The notes under the pieces: generated by a model
The model's database searches: none
Told to the model about the DNA's origin: nothing
What the model saw: the letters and a program-made list of their open reading frames with translations, nothing else
NCBI GenBank assembly: GCA_963277665.1
Contig: OY728121.1
Coordinates: forward strand, 956,076,097 to 956,140,096
Length of the DNA: 64,000 nucleotides
From: Viscum album
Taxonomy: Eukaryota > Streptophyta > Magnoliopsida > Santalales > Viscaceae
Reading direction: 5' to 3'
Shown here: piece after piece, positions 44,701 through 56,294 of the stretch
Position numbering within the stretch: position 1 is the stretch's first letter
How the letters are laid out: the number at the start of each line of letters is the position of its first letter
Made by a program: the position numbers and the translations under genes

Positions 44701-46170
44701 ACCCTACCTGAAGAATCTTGGGCTATAATGGACCTCAGGCTGTCACAACTTACCCTAAGAGTCTTGGGATATTTGGGAAAGGGAGCAAAAAAGGAGCTAA
44801 TAACCAGCAACTCATAGGAATGTTGGAAAAAACACCCTCCCCCATGAAATGAGGGTGTTCGGCACTAAGTGCTCAACTTGGGTGGGGCACGAATAAGAAA
44901 CATAAGAACTAAAATTATATGTATAGGTAACAAGCACTCATCCCAACCTAGGGTCTCCAAAGCCAACCTAAGAACAAACACCCTTGTTACTATCCATTCA
45001 TAAGAGAAAGGCACGATACTCACGGCCAAGTCACAACGCATTCCCAAAACCAATTCCCCATTTACCATTCTTGTTTTCACGTTCAGGTGATCCAATTCAA
45101 GTAAATTATGCACTAATGGGCAATCTAACAGGCACAACCACAAGTCAGAGAAGGAGAAACACCCCAACAACAATTTAAACATTCACACCCGGTTCTCTTG
45201 TGAAGTCACAACAACAAAGGGATCAGTGAGATCCCTCAAAGTACTGGAACCAAACCAATCCTTGAGATACAGCTCCACACAACTTCAGATTCATAACCGA
45301 CAATTGTACCACAACAGAGGATCCCATCCCCATCCACATAACTCCACAAGCATTAACAGAACAACACACCTACTATCAAAACAGAGGAGGGAACTTCCAG
45401 GTTCAAGCACATCAATCATTAGGTTCTTCTTTCTGTTGGTTAACAGGGGTGACCACACAAGGATTTGATGTTCACTGGGTAACCATTTAACCAATAGAGT
45501 TTAGGTGATTAACCAATTTTTGTGTTACAGTCATTTAATCATCACAAAAGATACAGGGTCATTAGTGCGCAAGGAAAGACCACCAACGACCATGATTTTT
45601 AGTGAGCATAAGCCCATACAGTTCACAACATATAAAAATCATAAAAGAGTACAACAGAATTGTTGAATGCACCCCATCATTCTTTATCAGTCTGTTTATT
45701 ATCTTTTTTAAGGTTTGGTTTCATCCATTCCCATAGAAACAATAGCGTACCCACCCCGCATGTTACACAGTAAGGAGAGGTAAAGGCAGAATCCCAACTT
45801 GGTTGATCAAGGATCGAAGTTCTTCTCCACGCGCCAAGAACTGGGGATGCGCGACTTACAGGGGAGGAACTTCGGGGACTCCAAGGGAGAGTAGAAGGGC
45901 TCCGGCACAGGTGCACCACTAGCCTCGGGAAAGGGGACTCCAAACGCACCGGGAAAAATGGAAACCAGCCGAGAGGAGGAAGGAGGAGAAGAAGAAATTC
46001 CCGTGCGATATAAGGATGAGATCCGGTTGTTACGGGATATGGAAATTTGAACGGCTTTAAAGTCGGATCATGGTTTCACCACGCGGTTGGGTGGTTACAC
46101 ACGACTGAATTAATTGTTATTAAATAACTCTCATTGGGAAAAGGTGGCAACATTTGTGACTTTAAAGGAT

Positions 46171-46180
46171 TTTATATAAA
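46171..46180 (-). promoter_or_regulatory. TATA box of the element B LTR
   Basis: TTTATATAAA, self-complementary, between the CGATCG array upstream and the leader downstream in element orientation. The copy in the 3' LTR was destroyed by the copia C insertion. Confidence 0.6.
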
Positions 46181-46358
46181 CAGAGGGGAAACGTTACACG
46201 AACACACAACTGGGTCCGTTGAGGGTCACCCCACTCTTATGAATTTAAACATTGATTATGGGGATAAAAACGGCCTTGGACCACTTCCAAAAGGTTAAAA
46301 AGGCTTAAAAGTGGTGTTACGGGAAAAACTGTAGAAGAAAACTCGACAAGGCTGTGTG

Positions 46359-46722
46359 GCACCGATTGTGTCACACCGATCGGGGACACACCGATCGTGT
46401 CACACTGATCGGCGGCACACCGATCATGTCACACCGACCGGGGACACACCGATGGGTCGCACCGATCAATGACACACCAATCGGTCGCACCGATCGTGTC
46501 ACATCGATTGGGGACACACCAATCGGTCGCACCGATCGGCGATACACCGATCAGTCACACCGATCAGTGACACAATGATCGGTCACACTGATCATGTCAC
46601 ACCGATCGACGACACACCGATTGGTCGCACCGATCGGTGACTCGCCGATCATGACACACCGATTGGTGACACCGATCGGTGACACCATGATCGTGTCACG
46701 CTGATCAGTCGCACACCGAAAT
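46359..46722. repeat. CGATCG tandem array, B 5' LTR
   Basis: Partner of the array at 38071, with about 26 cores. It is more decayed: many CGATCG are now TGATCG, CGATCA or CGATTG, the changes expected from deamination at CpG. Confidence 0.9.
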
Positions 46723-46806
46723 GACGTCCTGCTACTGAGATGCCATCCTTAGGATCTGGAAATTGGAAAAGGGATGGACCACGAGGGCCTGGTCCATTAC
46801 ACATGA

Positions 46807-46929
46807 ACCCTTGAATTCTTCCACACCGCCTGTTGTGAGTCCACGGTGTCGGCTGGGTTGGCTGCCAATCAAAGATGAAGCTGTTCGCTGGAGTTGTTTC
46901 CAACCAAAGAATTCATCAGTTGATTTCTC
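46807..46929 (-). repeat. Element F 3' LTR, 5' portion, and polypurine region
   Basis: Begins right after the CATGA copy at 46802-46806. The exact LTR boundary is unclear: a TGATGAATTC on the minus strand near 46919 is one candidate start, with purine-rich ATGGAGAAATCAAC just before it. Confidence 0.45.
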
Positions 46930-47648
46930 CATTAATTGGGAGTGACCTCCCCATAAACCTGCTCCTCATGATCAATTTGTCTTAGAAGCCAGACCTGCAA
47001 TTTTTTCGCAGGCGTCCAACTTCTTTTTCGGTAGAAACTTCATCATTATGTCTGCCACATTTATCATTGGTGTAGATTTTTTCAACTTTCAACAATTTTT
47101 CTTCTAGCACATTTTGGATCCAGTGACATCTCACATTGATGTGTTTGGACCTAAAATGAAATGTCAGGTTCTTGCTGAGATGAATGGTGTTCTGAATATC
47201 GCAATAGAGAATATAATTCTCCTGAATGTGTCCCGACTCCTATAACAATTTCTTTATCCACATCATCTCCTTGCAGCCTTCAATGACCGCGATATATTCT
47301 GCTTCTGTGGTGGATAATGCAACACTTCTGAAGTCATGATTTCCATGAGACTGCTCCCCCTGCAAATGAAATCAGGTACCCAGATATGGATTTCCTCATG
47401 TCTACATCTCCAGCAATATCTGCATTTGTGTATCCTTCTAAAACAGGTTTGTCACTTCCAAAATATAAATAACAAATAAACGTACCTTGAAAATACCTCA
47501 ATATCCATTTGAATGTTGTCCAATGCTCCTTTCCTGGATCTAATAAGAATCTAATCACAACGCCAACAACGTGAGCAATGTCTGGTCTGGTGCATACCAT
47601 GGCATACATAAGACTACCAACTGCTGACTGATAAGGAACTTTTTTCAT
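46930..47648 (-). pseudogene. Element F RNase H (copia)
   Basis: The minus strand reads VPYQSAVGSLMYAMVCTRPD from 47640, WILRYFQGT, then LEGYTNADIAGDVDMRKSIS (near 47420; the family has GY.DAD.AGD). GGAVSWKS is followed by a stop. In shifted frames come YCDIQNTIHLSKNLTFHFRS then KHINVRCHWI (near 47150) and the end KDKLIMRSRFMG-like (near 46960). The order and wording are those of the copia RNase H. It is broken by stops and small indels. Confidence 0.85.
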
Positions 47649-48785
47649 TTCTGTTTTCTCCTCTTCACTCGAAGGACTATGACCTATTGTGAGCCTGAAA
47701 TGACTCGCAAGTGGAGTAATAACTAGTTTTCCATGCTCATGTTGAATCTTTCAAGAACCTTCTCAATGCACCGCTCTTGAGATAGTCAAATCTTGTGATT
47801 CCTCCTATCACGAGTAATCACCATACCATGAATATGAGTAGCATCTCCCAAGTCCTTCATTTCAAAAGACTTGTTCAACTCCTTCAACCTGTCAATATTG
47901 GTGATATCTCTACCAATAATCATCATATCATCAACATAAAACAACAAGATAATAAAATAACCATCAAAAAACTGTTTGATGAAAATATAGTGATCAACAA
48001 TCATATTCTTGTACTCATTTTTCTCCATGAATGAGTTGAATTTCCTGTAACATTGCTTCGGTGCCTATTTCAAATTATATAAACTTTTCTTAAGCTTTCA
48101 CACCAGGTTTTCTTTTCCTTTCACCTGAAATCCATCTAGATGCTCCATGTATATCTCCTCATCAAGATCACCATGTAAAAACACTGTCTTTACATCCAGT
48201 TGTTGAACCTCTAGGTTCAAACTAGCCGTCAATCCAAAAAAAAAAACTCTAATAGAAAACATTTTAACCACATGATAAAAAAATTCATCAAAGTCAATAC
48301 CTTTATTCTAACCGAATCCCTTTACAACCATCCTAGCTCTGTAGCACGACTATGAGTTGCCATCTTCTCCTTTGATTCTGTACACCCACTTGTTCTCGAG
48401 TGTCTTCTTTCCATGTGGTAACTCTACCAAATAAAATGTACGGATCTTGTGCAAGGATCCCATCTCCTCTTGTATGAACTCTTTCCATTCCATCTTCTTC
48501 TTACCCCTAATTTCATCATCATAATTTTTTGGATCTCCCCCGTCAGTGAGCATCACATACTCATGTGGTGAGTATCTATGACTTGGTTGTTGTTCTCTAG
48601 TGGATCTACTCAATTGCGCTTCAAGAGGGAATCTGTTCTGTAATATCATATGATGAAGACATATCAACAGATGAAGACATATTACCTGGTAGTGATGTAT
48701 CATCAGTTTCATGTATCTCTCTCACACTAGCTGGTACTGATGGTGGTGAGATTGGTTCCAGATTGACTATAATTTCCTCAGACTA
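47649..48785 (-). pseudogene. Element F reverse transcriptase (copia)
   Basis: Visible: MEWKEFIQEEMGSLHKIRTF and ENKWVYRIKGEDG (near 48380-48490), an ARMVVKGF block, VQQLDVKTVFLHGDLDEEIY (near 48170), APKQCYRKFNSFM, and LLFYVDDMMIIGRDITNI (near 47930) with an intact YVDD box. FEMKDLGDATHIHGMVITRD follows. Stops and one or two frameshifts interrupt it, one just after EDGNS and one in the SLYNLK-APKQ segment. Confidence 0.9.
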
Positions 48786-49990
48786 CAACTTCTCTACATT
48801 TTCTGGCTTCTCAAAATATTCAATCGTTTGATCCTCAAGAAACACCAAATATCTGATTTTGATGATCCTTCTGCTGATAAGATCCCAGATTCGGTATCCA
48901 AACTCCTCATGAGTGTATCCCAAAATGATACACTTCTTTCCTTTTCCATCCAGCTTTGCCCACTTATCTTTCGGGATGCGAACAAATGCCTTACAGTCAA
49001 ATAATCTCAAGTGTTTTTATGAAACATCTTTACCTATTCATACACTTTTTGGAACGTTGTAGTTCAGTGGAACTGATGGAGAAATGTTGACAAGGTCAAC
49101 TACAGTCCTCATCGCCTCCCCCAAAAGGTGTTTGAAAACTTTTCATTTGAGATCATACATTTTACTCTCTCGCAAATTGTTCTATTCATCCTCTCAGCAT
49201 GACTGTTATGCTAAGGCGTCTTCGGTACTGATTTTTCTAGACTGATGTCAAAACTCCTACAATACTCCTCAAATGGACCAAAATACTCTCCTCCATTGTC
49301 TGCCCGCACACACTTTAACCTTCTTCCTGTTTCTCTTTTCACCTTTACATGAAACTGTTTGAAAACATCATGCAATTGATCTTTAGTTTTCAAGGAAAAG
49401 TATTAGAATTTTCTATAATGATCATCTATAAATGTAACAAAATAAATAGCACCTCCCATCAAATTAGTGCTCATCATGCAGACATCAGTGTGAATCAAAT
49501 ATAAAACATTTTCTTTTCTAGATGGTATATAACCATGAAATGATACTTTGTGTTGTTTTTCACATGATACAATCAACACAAGTATCCAAATGTGTACTTT
49601 TTATTCCTAGTAATAGATCTTTCCTAGAGAGCATTCTGATTCCTCTCTCTCTCATGTGACCAAGCCTCTTGTTCCAAACTTCTGTAGGAACATATTTTCT
49701 GGCTACATTGATTTCTCCTCCACATGGTCTGGTATATGTGAGATAAAGAGAAATATCTTTCTTTCCTTTAGCAATTAATAGGTTACCTTTGGTAAGCTTC
49801 TATTTCCCATCACCGAAGGAACTGACATATCAATCATCGTCAATAATTATAGTGGATATCAGATTGAGGTGAATATCAGGAACGTGCCTTACATCCATCA
49901 ATAATAACCTACATCCAATATTAGTTTCCAGAAAAATATTACCAATATCAGTAATTTTGGATGTATCATCATTTCTCATCTTCACGTGTT
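48786..49990 (-). pseudogene. Element F pre-integrase and integrase region (copia)
   Basis: VWNKRLGHMRERGIRMLS (near 49670) is the GAG-pre-integrase domain, with Asn for the usual His. The zinc finger keeps DTCVDC. The core has LKCVRADNGGEYFGPF (near 49300, second Asp) and HNSHAERMNRTI (near 49200, Glu). The first Asp region is obscured by stops. KKCIILGYTHEEFGYRIWD (near 48915) is the C-terminal segment before RT. Decayed but unmistakable. Confidence 0.85.
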
Positions 49991-50247
49991 CGAAACTTCA
50001 TGAACTGTAAGATAAGAAGAAATATTTTCTGGCAGCGAGATGGTAGGAGGCACCGAAATCAATCACCCATGTCGAGTCTTGTCTTAAAATACTAACGTAA
50101 TTATATTCTTGAACAATAAGGATTTCTTTATTGACAACTGCAACATCATTATTTTGGGTCTTACCTTCCCGATTACTCTGTTCTACCTTCAAATTTCTAC
50201 ACTCCTAGATGAAGTGTCCAGGCTTGCCACAGTGGTGGCACTTCATG
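49991..50247 (-). pseudogene. Element F gag zinc knuckle and protease start
   Basis: Reads MKCHHCGKPGHFI-stop-ECRN at 50245-50190, a CCHC knuckle whose frame is cut by a stop. It is followed by DSTWVIDFGASYHLAARKYF (near 50040), the copia protease start, where the usual DSGAS is DFGAS. Element D enters at 50248, just upstream of the knuckle, so the gag N-terminus is displaced. Confidence 0.85.
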
Positions 50248-52906
50248 TGTGACATCCCAGACCCAAATGCCACTTAACAGGTGCCCCAAGCCCAGTGGGC
50301 CACATGGCCTCAAACACATCTCCCCAAACACCAGAGGCTGCCGACTAGTAGCGATATCCTAGGGTGTGTCAGTGGGGAGACTATGCCCTCATTAGCAGAA
50401 CGCAACACAGTGGAAGGAATATAAATGAATAATGAACAGTGAAAGAAATATAATTAAATAGCGGAAGAAAACTGATGCAATAGATAAACAAGAATAACAA
50501 TAACTGTATCAAATGAAACAATGATGATGTAATGACATGTCACTAGAAAACTGGAAAACATGGATACAAGATAATAGGAATAAAATGTTACACAAGGTAA
50601 AAGAAAACAAAGACTACTCCAAGAATCCTAAGATCCAACTCGGTCATCTGCTATCAAGCACAATCCTAAACAATAACCAGTCAAGTTTTTGAAGCCGTAT
50701 ACTTCCCTTTGTCAACACCTGCAACCATATAATCTACTCTACGTACAAAATGACGCACGAAGAGGGTGTGAGATAAATCTTAGTGTCCCACCACCAACGA
50801 TATCTATAACATCCGGTCTGTGAAATGGAATATAGCAGTGTGCGGGCATGCATATATATGTAAAGCAAGAAGTACAATATAACTAAATACCCAACTACCT
50901 TCTTTAGCACTCGGCTGGTGTTTGAATATGTAACCCAGTTCATTAATTAAGTAATTACCATTTAATGTTAATAGGTCATGTGAGGCATAACCATCACTAA
51001 CATCACCTCGTGATAGTATAAATAGTGAAGGTCCCAAGACGTAACAAGGCAACCTGAAAAAGTTATCCGGTGAGGGAGTTCCAGGGTAATAACCATGGTA
51101 ACGTAGATCTCAAAAAATGATAACTCAATAGTATCTGAGTCTAGCTAAGGGTTAAGAGTGTAATCCAAGGAGCGTACTCCAAGGCATTTCACAATAAGGC
51201 ACCTACCGAGTCCAAGGTGATCAACCAAGGTAAAATGGGGCTAAGCAAGGACAGGACCCTATGTGCTTTCACCATGGCACCTACTAGTCAATGATGGATC
51301 CAAGGAGTGTATCTGAGGTATCTTGTAATAATGTAAAGGACCCTATGGTAGTATACCAGACATCTAAGGAATATACAAGAACAAGAGTCTAAGTGGGTAT
51401 CAAACTAATAAAACCGCATCCTTGAATCGGAATGGGGTTCCCGAGTCCTAAGGAATTTTCCTCTCATAATCCAAGGTGAGCTTGAGTCAATCTATTCCTA
51501 TTTGATATTGTAATAATGTAATCATTCATTAGGTTCAATCCTTGTCTTTCATTAGCGTGGATAGGAAAAGTAGCATTGCAATCCTTTAATCAAGTCTTAA
51601 TTAACCATTAAGGCATATTAAATTATAAAGGTTCACCTTGCTACCTCCCATCAATATGGAAATGGGTGATACAGAAATGTAACCTTTATTAAATCTCATT
51701 TAATAAGGCCAAGTTATATACTTAGTATACTTTCCATTTCACATTTAATAATCAATTTGAAGCACTTACATTAGGCAGGTCAAGTGGTGAGCATACATGG
51801 TACATGTCATTATGAAATTATCATTAATAACAAACCATTTACTATAGTAAGGCTCACCTTTAGGAAGGTCAAGAAAGGGAACACCCGAACGGTGGCTCAA
51901 ACATGCCAAAACACTAAAAAACCAAATATGGAATAACCTTCAACATGGGGTGGATTGATTTTTGGGTGTAACTGCTAACAACTAATCACATATTTGGAAA
52001 GAGCATAACCATATGATTCTAACAAGTATAACCATGACATGTAAATTTAAGAAACAACTTTTGATGAAATCATTAGGCCCCACACGGATATTCCAAAATC
52101 AACAAACCTTATTGATGAGTTATAGACCACCCACCTTAGGGTTGTATGACTCTACTCCTCTGATATCAGCCCTTGATTTGCCTCAGATTAGAGTAGATCT
52201 AAGAAAAGGTGAAAAACACTCACATGATGATATCTAGGCCGAGAGAAGGAGAGAAGAAGAATGGCTAAAGAGGACTCAAGTACTTATCACTGCGCATCCA
52301 ACGTGATGAACGAAAGCTCGATCAGATACCGGACAAAGGAGATCTGTTGATCCCTAGCTTTGGCCTTTAAAAAGCTCCAAACTAAGAGGAAAAGGGGTTA
52401 ATCCTACTAGTTCTTGGATTAAGTAGGAAGAGGGGGTAAATATATCATTAAGGGAAAAACTGTAAATTTACCTAGAATTTTAGCCCGTGCATGGTTTGTC
52501 CGCATGGTTTTTCAAACTATGCACAAACTGTGTGAGACGGTTTTGCCCAAAAAAACATCCTCTGCATGGTTTGATCAAACTGCGCGCAAGCCATGCACAA
52601 GTACCTAGAAAAAAGGGGAATATTGCATGGTTAGGCCGCACGGTCGTTCACCAACCATGCGAGGTGGCTCTATCTAAAAAAACACAATCCGCATGATTAG
52701 GCAAACCGTACGGAATTCCTGCATGGTTTACTCTAAACTGTGCGCCCAGCCTGTTTTCCCCAAAAGAATGGGTTTCGGGCTCTGAACAATCCCCAAACAC
52801 CCTCGAAACATTTACTAACTCATTAGGCATCCATATTAAGTCTAAAGTAAATATTTAGATAGAAAATTAAAGGATCCATACCTGAGTAAAAAACCGGGTT
52901 CTTATA
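50248..52906 (-). repeat. Element D 3' LTR
   Basis: 2,659 bp from TGTGACATCCC to CGGGTTCTTATA on the plus strand (TG changed to TA in element orientation), bounded by the F gag on one side and the polypurine tract on the other. It contains repeated CCAAGG(T/C)-type segments at 51170-51300 and the GCATGG hairpin repeats near 52486-52760. No gene is seen. Confidence 0.82.
52486..52760. repeat. GCATGGTTT inverted repeats in the D LTR
   Basis: At least six GCATGGTTT or GCATGGTTAG motifs, most followed within 15-35 bases by the reverse complement (for example GCATGGTTTTTCAAACTATG at 52503-52522). They can form a row of small hairpins. In element orientation they lie near the start of U3. Confidence 0.75.
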
Positions 52907-52920
52907 GTCTCCCCCCCTTA
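52907..52920 (-). other. Element D polypurine tract
   Basis: TAAGGGGGGGAGAC on the minus strand, directly beside the 3' LTR. Confidence 0.8.
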
Positions 52921-52984
52921 AAAGAACTCGCCCCCCTCGAGTTCTCCTTCCAAGGGTAAAGAAACACTGTCTGAGAACAACTCT

Positions 52985-54510
52985 AGCCATTGAGCTCATA
53001 CATCAGCTTCCCTCTCCCAATTCTCGTCCCTTACTCAGTCATTTTTCCATAGCACCCGTACGAGAAGGACAGACTTGCCTCAGATATCCTTCATGATTTG
53101 GTCAACGATGCGTACTGGATACTCCTCAAAGGTAGCATCGACATCTAACTCAACTTCCTCAGGATCAAAGGTATGAGATGGGTCAACATGATATTGTAAA
53201 ATCTATGAGACATGAAAGACATCGTGTATGGCATGGTACCTCTTAGGTAGTAGCAACTGATAGGCTACTGACCCGACTCTCTCTAGAATTTCAAACGACC
53301 CGAAGTAACGAGCCAAAAACTTTCCCTACTTCATTAACCATATATACCCTATCCTGGGTGATACTCGAAGAAAAATATGATCCCTAACCTCAAACTCAAG
53401 AGGTCGTCGATGAAGATCGACATAAGATTTCTATCTAGACTGAGAAATATTCATATGCTTCTTGATCAACAGAACCTATTCTAAACTCTCCTAAACGAGA
53501 CAAGGAACTAGTAGGGATGCCTCACTTACCTCTATCCAGCACAAGGGTGAATGACATGGCCTACCATATAAGGCCTAAAAAGGATCCATTTGAATCATCA
53601 CATGAAAACTGTTATTATAAATGAACTCGACAAGATGGATATGATTCTCCCAAGAACTGCCAAAATCAAGGACACATGCTTAGAGAATATCCTCTAGATC
53701 CTTTATTGTCTATTCCAATTTTCCATCGGTCCGAGGGTGAAAAAATGTGCTTAAAATCACCTAAGTTCCCATAGATTTCTGCCAAACTTACTAGAACTAT
53801 GAAGTGAAACGAGAATCCCTATCTGAAATGATAGTACATGGAACCCCGTGTAGTCGTATGATCTCACAGACATATAGTCTTTCCAAATCATCAACTAAGA
53901 AAGTCTCCCTTATAGGAATTAAGTGGGATGATTTCATTATTCTATCAATGACTACCCAGATAACATCACTACCCCTCAGTGACCTAGGTAAGAAGATTAT
54001 AAAATCCATAACAACATCTTCCCATTTCCATTCTAGGACTGGAAGCAGCTATAATAAGCCTATAGGTCTCTGGTGCTCCACCTTCACCTGATGATAGGTG
54101 GAACACCTAGAAATGAAGAATGCAATATGAAATTTCATTTCAGGCCACCAATACCAGTGTCACATATCTCAATCCATATTCAAGATGCCTGGATGAATTT
54201 CCCACTAAGAAGCATGAGACTCTTTCATCAACTCTTATCCCATATCTGCAGAGACCTAGATATGCCCATGTAGACGCAGGACGTCGTCTCTATCCATAGA
54301 CCAATCCGAAGGTGGTTTATCTCCTGATATACTCTCATGGAGAACCAAACCTTCAGGATTTGAAAACTGCCGACTCTTCACCTTCTCAAGGAGGGAAGAG
54401 GTAACTATTAAGGCTGAGAGTTGCGATTTCTCCTGATTATCATGAAACTCCAGATGAAGTTCAGAAAAGAGGGGCATTAACTTCCATTCATCACTGGATT
54501 CCTATAAGAC
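52985..54510 (-). pseudogene. Element D integrase with chromodomain-like tail
   Basis: VMDFIIFLPRSLRGSDVIWV (near 54010), IISDRDSRFTS (near 53800) and a stop-containing FHPRTDGKLE (near 53740) carry the DDE residues. YNNSFHVMIQMDPF, GRPCHSPLCW and the HDVFHVS module (near 53210) follow. The tail RVLWKND...NWEREADV...AQWLELF (near 53010-53060) parallels that of element B, so D belongs to the same broad lineage. Many stops, mostly TAG. Confidence 0.85.
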
Positions 54511-54990
54511 CTATGTTTTATTTTTTCGACTCAGTGCATTAGCGACCACATTTCCCTTTCCAGGCATATATTCAAGCTCAAAATCAAAGTATTGTAGATA
54601 TTTGACCCATTTCCATTGTCTAAGGTTCATGTCATGCTGATAAAAGATATACTTGAGTCTCTTGTGATATGTATACACCACAAAGAACTCACACAATAGA
54701 TAATTTCTCCACCAACATAAGGCATAGATAACTACTGCTAGATCGAGGTCGTGCGTCGGGTAATTTCTCTTGTGAGTTCTTAACTTCCAAGATCCATACG
54801 CAACAAATTTTTCTTCATACATCAACACTTCTCCTAGTCCAATTCTTGATGCATCGCAGAAGATGATATAACCTCTACCTAGTTCTAGAAGAATCAGATT
54901 TGCTGCCTAGACAATCCTCCCTTTCAGTTCCTAAAAGGCTTTCTCGCATGCTTCTGACCACTGAAACTTAAAACCCGTATTTATAAGTCC
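54511..54990 (-). pseudogene. Element D RNase H
   Basis: IIFCDASRIGLGEVLMYEEK (near 54850), YGSWKLRTHKRNYPTHDLDL, VVYTYHKRLKYIF (near 54660) and MNLRQWKWVKYLQYFDFELE then GKGNVVANALSRK (near 54540). The family has TDHKSLKY, so a conserved Asp is now Tyr. One long open stretch of 105 codons remains. Confidence 0.85.
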
Positions 54991-56294
54991 AGTAAGAGGT
55001 GAATAAAGATGTGAGAAGTCCTATATGAAATTTTTTTAATATCCAGTGTTCCCTAATAAACTTCTGATATCAAACATGTTCTTGGGCTTCTCCTAGGAAA
55101 CTACAACAATAACCTTTTTAGGGTCAACTGATACTCCTAATTCTAAAATAATATGACCCAAGAAGTGGACTTGTCGATCCAAAATCTTCACTTATAAATC
55201 TTGGAATAAAGTTGATGCTATCTCAGTGTACTCTAAACAATCTCAATATGATTAGCATGGTTGTTAGGAGTGCGAGAATACACCAAGATGTCATCCACAA
55301 AGACCACGACAAAAGAGTCCAAATAGGGGTGGAAAATCCTATCCATCAAAGCCATGAAAATGGTAGGTGAATTCGTAAGACTAAAAAACACAACAAGATA
55401 CTCATACAGACCATACCTGCTATAGAAAGCTGTACGAGGTATATCTGATGGTCTGACTTGCACCTGATGATAACCCGATCTCAGGTCGATCTTAAAGAAA
55501 AACTTTTCACCTCAGAGTTGGTCAAAGAGATAATCTATTTAAGGAAGTGGATAGTGATTATTGACCTTAAGCTAGTTCAACCTTATATAATACACACATA
55601 GAAGTAAGGTTCTATCCACCTTCTTGGTGAAAATCATGGGAGAACCCCAAGAGGATGTACTAGGTCGTATAAAACCTTTGGCCTCCAGATCCTCTATTTG
55701 CCGCTTGAGCTTCTGAAGCTCATTAGGTTCCATCCTTTACGGAGTAATGGACAATGGAGATGCTCCTAGAACAAGATCAATTGTAAAATCTACCTCTCTC
55801 TTAGGAGGTAATATGAAAAAGTAATTAGTAAAAACTTCCTTGAAATGATCAACTATTGGAGGGAAATCAATTTGAAACAAACCCTGATCCTCCATGAAAA
55901 TATTTTCAATCTGGTCGGTCACTCCACCTAGCCCATGATTCTTTGGTCCTACTCTCCCAGTCTGGACATCCCACTCAACTTTAAAAAGATAATTGCTACC
56001 TTCTGGTGATGTAAAAGAGACCCTGTGATGATATTAGTCTACAAAGGTATGATAGTGGACTATCCAATCCATCCTGAGAATGACATCAAAGCCCATAATC
56101 TTGAGAACAAAGAGATTCCACAAGAAAGGGTAACTGCTTACCTCAAGGGGAAAGTCCCTACACTGGCGTATGCCCTCCATTTGTATTCCCAATAGTGTAT
56201 CAAGGGTCATTACACCATAGTGATACTGTATCTCTAGTCCAAGAATTTCCATGATAGATACAAAAAATAAAAGAGTTTGAAGCACTAGTATCAA
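54991..56294 (-). pseudogene. Element D protease and reverse transcriptase
   Basis: The protease box is FDTSASNSFIF (near 56265; Gly changed to Ser), then FDVILRMDWIVHYHTF (near 56060). RT shows [36 protein letters not shown] (near 55640), [20 protein letters not shown] (near 55460), [16 protein letters not shown] and [13 protein letters not shown] (near 55290) with the FVDD box intact. Many single stops, for example in KVNNHYPLP-stop-IDYLF, which fit C-to-T change. Confidence 0.88.

Larger units (their letters stand above)
24443..46801 (-). mobile_element. Ty3/Tekay-like element B, containing Y and C
   Basis: Its 5' LTR is 43764-46801 (3,038 bp) and its 3' LTR 24443-38538 is broken by solo LTR Y and copia C. 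The internal region is 38539-43763 (5.2 kb) with gag, protease, RT, RNase H, integrase and a chromodomain-like tail. A perfect target duplication CATGA stands at 24438-24442 and 46802-46806, inside the F LTR. It starts TGTAATGG(A/C)CC and ends GGGTCGTGACA (the terminal TG on the left is changed to CG). Sampled LTR divergence is roughly 11-12 percent, so it is older than C. All genes carry stops. Confidence 0.93.
43764..46801 (-). repeat. Element B 5' LTR, uninterrupted
   Basis: 3,038 bp, TGTCACGACCC to GGTCCATTACA on the plus strand. In element orientation it has the CGATCG array (46722-46359), a TATA box (46180-46171), a leader, the GCAAACACCTGGGCCACAAC repeats (44700-44460) and the motif GGGTGAGCCTACAAGTATAC (near 44188-44207). 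It is the reference for the deleted and interrupted 3' LTR. Confidence 0.93.
24184..50247 (-). mobile_element. Ty1/copia element F, interrupted by B and by D
   Basis: Oldest copia layer. Its 3' LTR begins at 24184 (TGTTGGGGGCAGCGG) and is cut at 24442 by element B. After B (46802 on) come the end of the LTR and then RNase H, RT, integrase and protease on the minus strand, up to the gag zinc knuckle, where element D enters at 50248. The gag N-terminus and 5' LTR are not visible. Domain order is PR-INT-RT-RH, which defines copia. All domains have stops or frameshifts. Confidence 0.82.

Noticed and set aside
44630..45980. Extra 1.35 kb in the B 5' LTR as an insertion
   Set aside because: It continues the flanking repeat pattern and has no target duplication or terminal repeats, so deletion from the other LTR is simpler.
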